Below, piece by piece: positions 62,575 through 64,000 of a stretch of DNA of 64,000 bases; position 1 is the stretch's first letter; each line of letters starts with the position of its first letter. A program made the translations under genes and the position numbers. Under the pieces are notes generated by a model. That model saw only the letters and a list, made by a program, of their open reading frames with translations. It did no database searches and had not been told where the DNA came from. The DNA comes from Alphaproteobacteria bacterium (GTDB taxonomy: Bacteria > Myxococcota_A > UBA796 > GCA-2862545): positions 1 through 64,000 of the forward strand of contig JACKER010000020.1 of the NCBI GenBank assembly GCA_020632925.1. The letters run 5' to 3'.

Positions 62575-64000
62575 CTACGGTTGGTCGGCGAACTGCCGTT
62601 CGACCAACCGATGGTAGAGGCCATGGCGGGCGACGAGCTCGTCGTGGCTCCCCTGCTCGACGATGTGGCCGCGGTCGAGCACGAGCACCCGATCCGCGTC
62701 CCGCACGGTCGAGAGCCGGTGCGCGATGATCAGGGTCGTACGTCCCTTCATCAGGCGGTCCAGCGCCTCCTGGACCAGGTGCTCGGACTCCGTGTCGAGG
62801 GCGCTCGTCGCCTCGTCGAGCACGAGGACCTTCGGGTCCTTGAGCAGCGCGCGGGCGATGGCGATGCGCTGCTTCTGGCCGCCGGACAGCTGCACCCCGC
62901 GCTCACCCACTCGGGTCTCCACCCCCTCGGGGAAGCCTTCCACGAAGGTGGTCGCGTTGGCGGCGTCGAGCGCGGCGCGAAGCTCCTCGTCGGTCGCGCC
63001 GGGGCGTCCGTAGCGGACGTTCTCGGCGATCGTGGTGGCGAAGAGCACGGGCTCCTGGCTGACGGCGCCCACCTGCTCGCGGATCCAGTGCGGATCGAGC
63101 TCTGCGAGGTCCGTCCCGTCGAGCCGGACCACGCCCTCGTCGGGGTCGTAGAACCGCGCGACCAGCGACGCGATGGTGGACTTGCCGGAGCCCGACGGTC
63201 CGACGAGCGCGACCACCTCCCCGGGCTCGATGGTCACGTCGACGCCGTCCAGGACGCGCACGTCGGGGCGGCTCGGGTAGTGGAAGACCACCCGCTCCAG
63301 GCGGACCTCGCCCCGCACGAGCTCGAGGCGCCGCGTGGCCGTACCCTCCAGCGCCGGCTGGCGGTCCAGCAGCTCGAAGACGCGCGAGGAGGCGCCGACG
63401 GCCTTCATGAAGTCGGCATACAGCCCCGACAGCGCGCCGATCGAGAACGCGACGGTCAGGGTGTACATGACGAAGGCGGTGAGCTCGCCCACCGTCATCG
63501 CACCCCGCGTGACGAGGGTGCCGCCGTACCAGACGACCAGCGCGATCGCGGCATAGCCGGCGAAGCCCGCGCCCCCGCTGAACATGCCCATGAGCAGGGC
63601 GCGGCGCGAGGCGAGGCGGAAGCTCTCCTGGACCGCGTCCTCGTACCGCTGCACCTCGTTCTTCTCGCGAGCGAAGCTGCGCACGGTGCGGAGCCCGCCG
63701 ATGGTCTCCTCCGCGACCTCGGTGCTGCGGGCCAGCGCGTCCTGCACCTCGCCCGACAGCTTGCGGAGCGCGCGGCCGTAGATCGCGGCGCCGACGGCGA
63801 CCAGCGGCACGACCAGCATCGCGAGCGCGGTGAGCTGCGGGCTCTTCCAGAACAGCATCGCGACCCCGCCGATCGCGCCCGCGCCGAAGCGCAGTCCCAT
63901 CGAGACGTTGACGGTGACGGTGTTCTGCAGGACCGTCGTGTCGCTCGACAGGCGGCTCGTGAGCTCGCCCGTCCGGGTCGTGTCGAAGAAGGCGGTGTCC
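62575..64000 (-). CDS. MsbA-type ABC exporter, TMD-NBD fusion (5' end outside the window)
   Basis: 475 codons are visible; the gene continues past base 64000. The visible part starts within the membrane domain (FFDTTRTGELTSRLSSD) and includes SEVAEETIGGLRTVRSFARE, the coupling-helix region. The NBD has VALVGPSGSGKSTIASLVAR (Walker A), the signature LSGGQKQRIAIARALL, Walker B VLVLDEATSALD and the H-loop IIAHRLSTVR, and ends at Q-F-A-D-Q-P. This is a type IV exporter (MsbA/LmrA/TAP group). The substrate, lipid, drug or peptide, cannot be told. It is convergent with the periplasmic protein gene; the stops are 11 nt apart. Confidence 0.95.
   Translation of the reverse strand, partial: DTAFFDTTRTGELTSRLSSDTTVLQNTVTVNVSMGLRFGAGAIGGVAMLFWKSPQLTALAMLVVPLVAVGAAIYGRALRKLSGEVQDALARSTEVAEETIGGLRTVRSFAREKNEVQRYEDAVQESFRLASRRALLMGMFSGGAGFAGYAAIALVVWYGGTLVTRGAMTVGELTAFVMYTLTVAFSIGALSGLYADFMKAVGASSRVFELLDRQPALEGTATRRLELVRGEVRLERVVFHYPSRPDVRVLDGVDVTIEPGEVVALVGPSGSGKSTIASLVARFYDPDEGVVRLDGTDLAELDPHWIREQVGAVSQEPVLFATTIAENVRYGRPGATDEELRAALDAANATTFVEGFPEGVETRVGERGVQLSGGQKQRIAIARALLKDPKVLVLDEATSALDTESEHLVQEALDRLMKGRTTLIIAHRLSTVRDADRVLVLDRGHIVEQGSHDELVARHGLYHRLVERQFADQP

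Overview
The window is very GC-rich (roughly 70-73% by eye) and densely coding, with many GTG starts and frequent 4-nt stop/start overlaps. Several traits point to a Myxococcota (deltaproteobacterial) chromosome: two proteins carry MopE-type Asp/Cys repeats (D-C-D-D ... C-D-G-x-D-x-D-C), one of them ends in a MYXO-CTERM-like tail, about twenty predicted lipoproteins often have Thr/Asp/Gly linkers, and there is a DUF1501 / DUF1549-type / CxxCH cytochrome cassette. No rRNA, tRNA, CRISPR array, prophage or complete insertion sequence was recognised. The genus cannot be named from sequence alone.

Layout. 1-5 kb: the 5' part of a CDP-alcohol phosphatidyltransferase gene, divergent from a MacAB-like operon (ATPase, two different permeases, adaptor). 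5-10 kb: lipoproteins, a DksA/TraR zinc-finger protein, a helical protein and a GT-C membrane glycosyltransferase. 9.8-13 kb: a cytosine deaminase-family amidohydrolase, divergent from a prolyl oligopeptidase. 13.0-14.1 kb: a repeat-rich, lower-GC patch with two tandem copies of a long stem-loop repeat. 14.1-19.1 kb: secreted proteins and the DUF1501 cassette. 19.3-22.7 kb: a GH39-like lipoprotein, a MITE-like element with CTAG duplications, and a leucine-rich lipoprotein placed 2 nt behind aconitase. 22.7-28.5 kb: aconitase, a ferritin-like lipoprotein and two overlapping MscS-type channels. 28.6-31.4 kb: a C45-type acyltransferase/peptidase and three tandem paralogous membrane proteins. 31.4-33.6 kb: small lipoproteins and a 400-bp imperfect palindrome. 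33.6-37.8 kb: an MsrA / lipoprotein / M20 peptidase / Omp85-like barrel operon. 37.8-46.6 kb (minus strand): a transglutaminase-like protein, an Ig-like lipoprotein, a small GTPase and a complete Yej/Opp-type oligopeptide ABC importer. 46.6-52.6 kb: a PP2C-cNMP fusion, a beta-propeller dihaem cytochrome, and TetR with a HelD-like helicase. 52.6-56.6 kb: two MopE-repeat surface proteins and a Cys-rich lipoprotein. 56.6-59.7 kb: riboflavin synthase, an LTxxQ (Spy/CpxP-like) periplasmic protein and an OmpR/HK two-component pair. 59.8-64 kb: a CBM9-like/barrel outer-membrane protein, a periplasmic helical protein and a truncated MsbA-type ABC exporter.

How the genes fit together. Envelope functions dominate: ABC export and import, outer-membrane barrels, lipoproteins, periplasmic peptidases and repair (MsrA), mechanosensitive channels and envelope-stress sensing. 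Core metabolism is represented only by aconitase, riboflavin synthase, phospholipid synthesis and pyrimidine salvage. The least explained DNA is non-coding: three unrelated palindromic or mobile-looking elements near 13.7-14.1, 20.6-20.8 and 33.0-33.5 kb.
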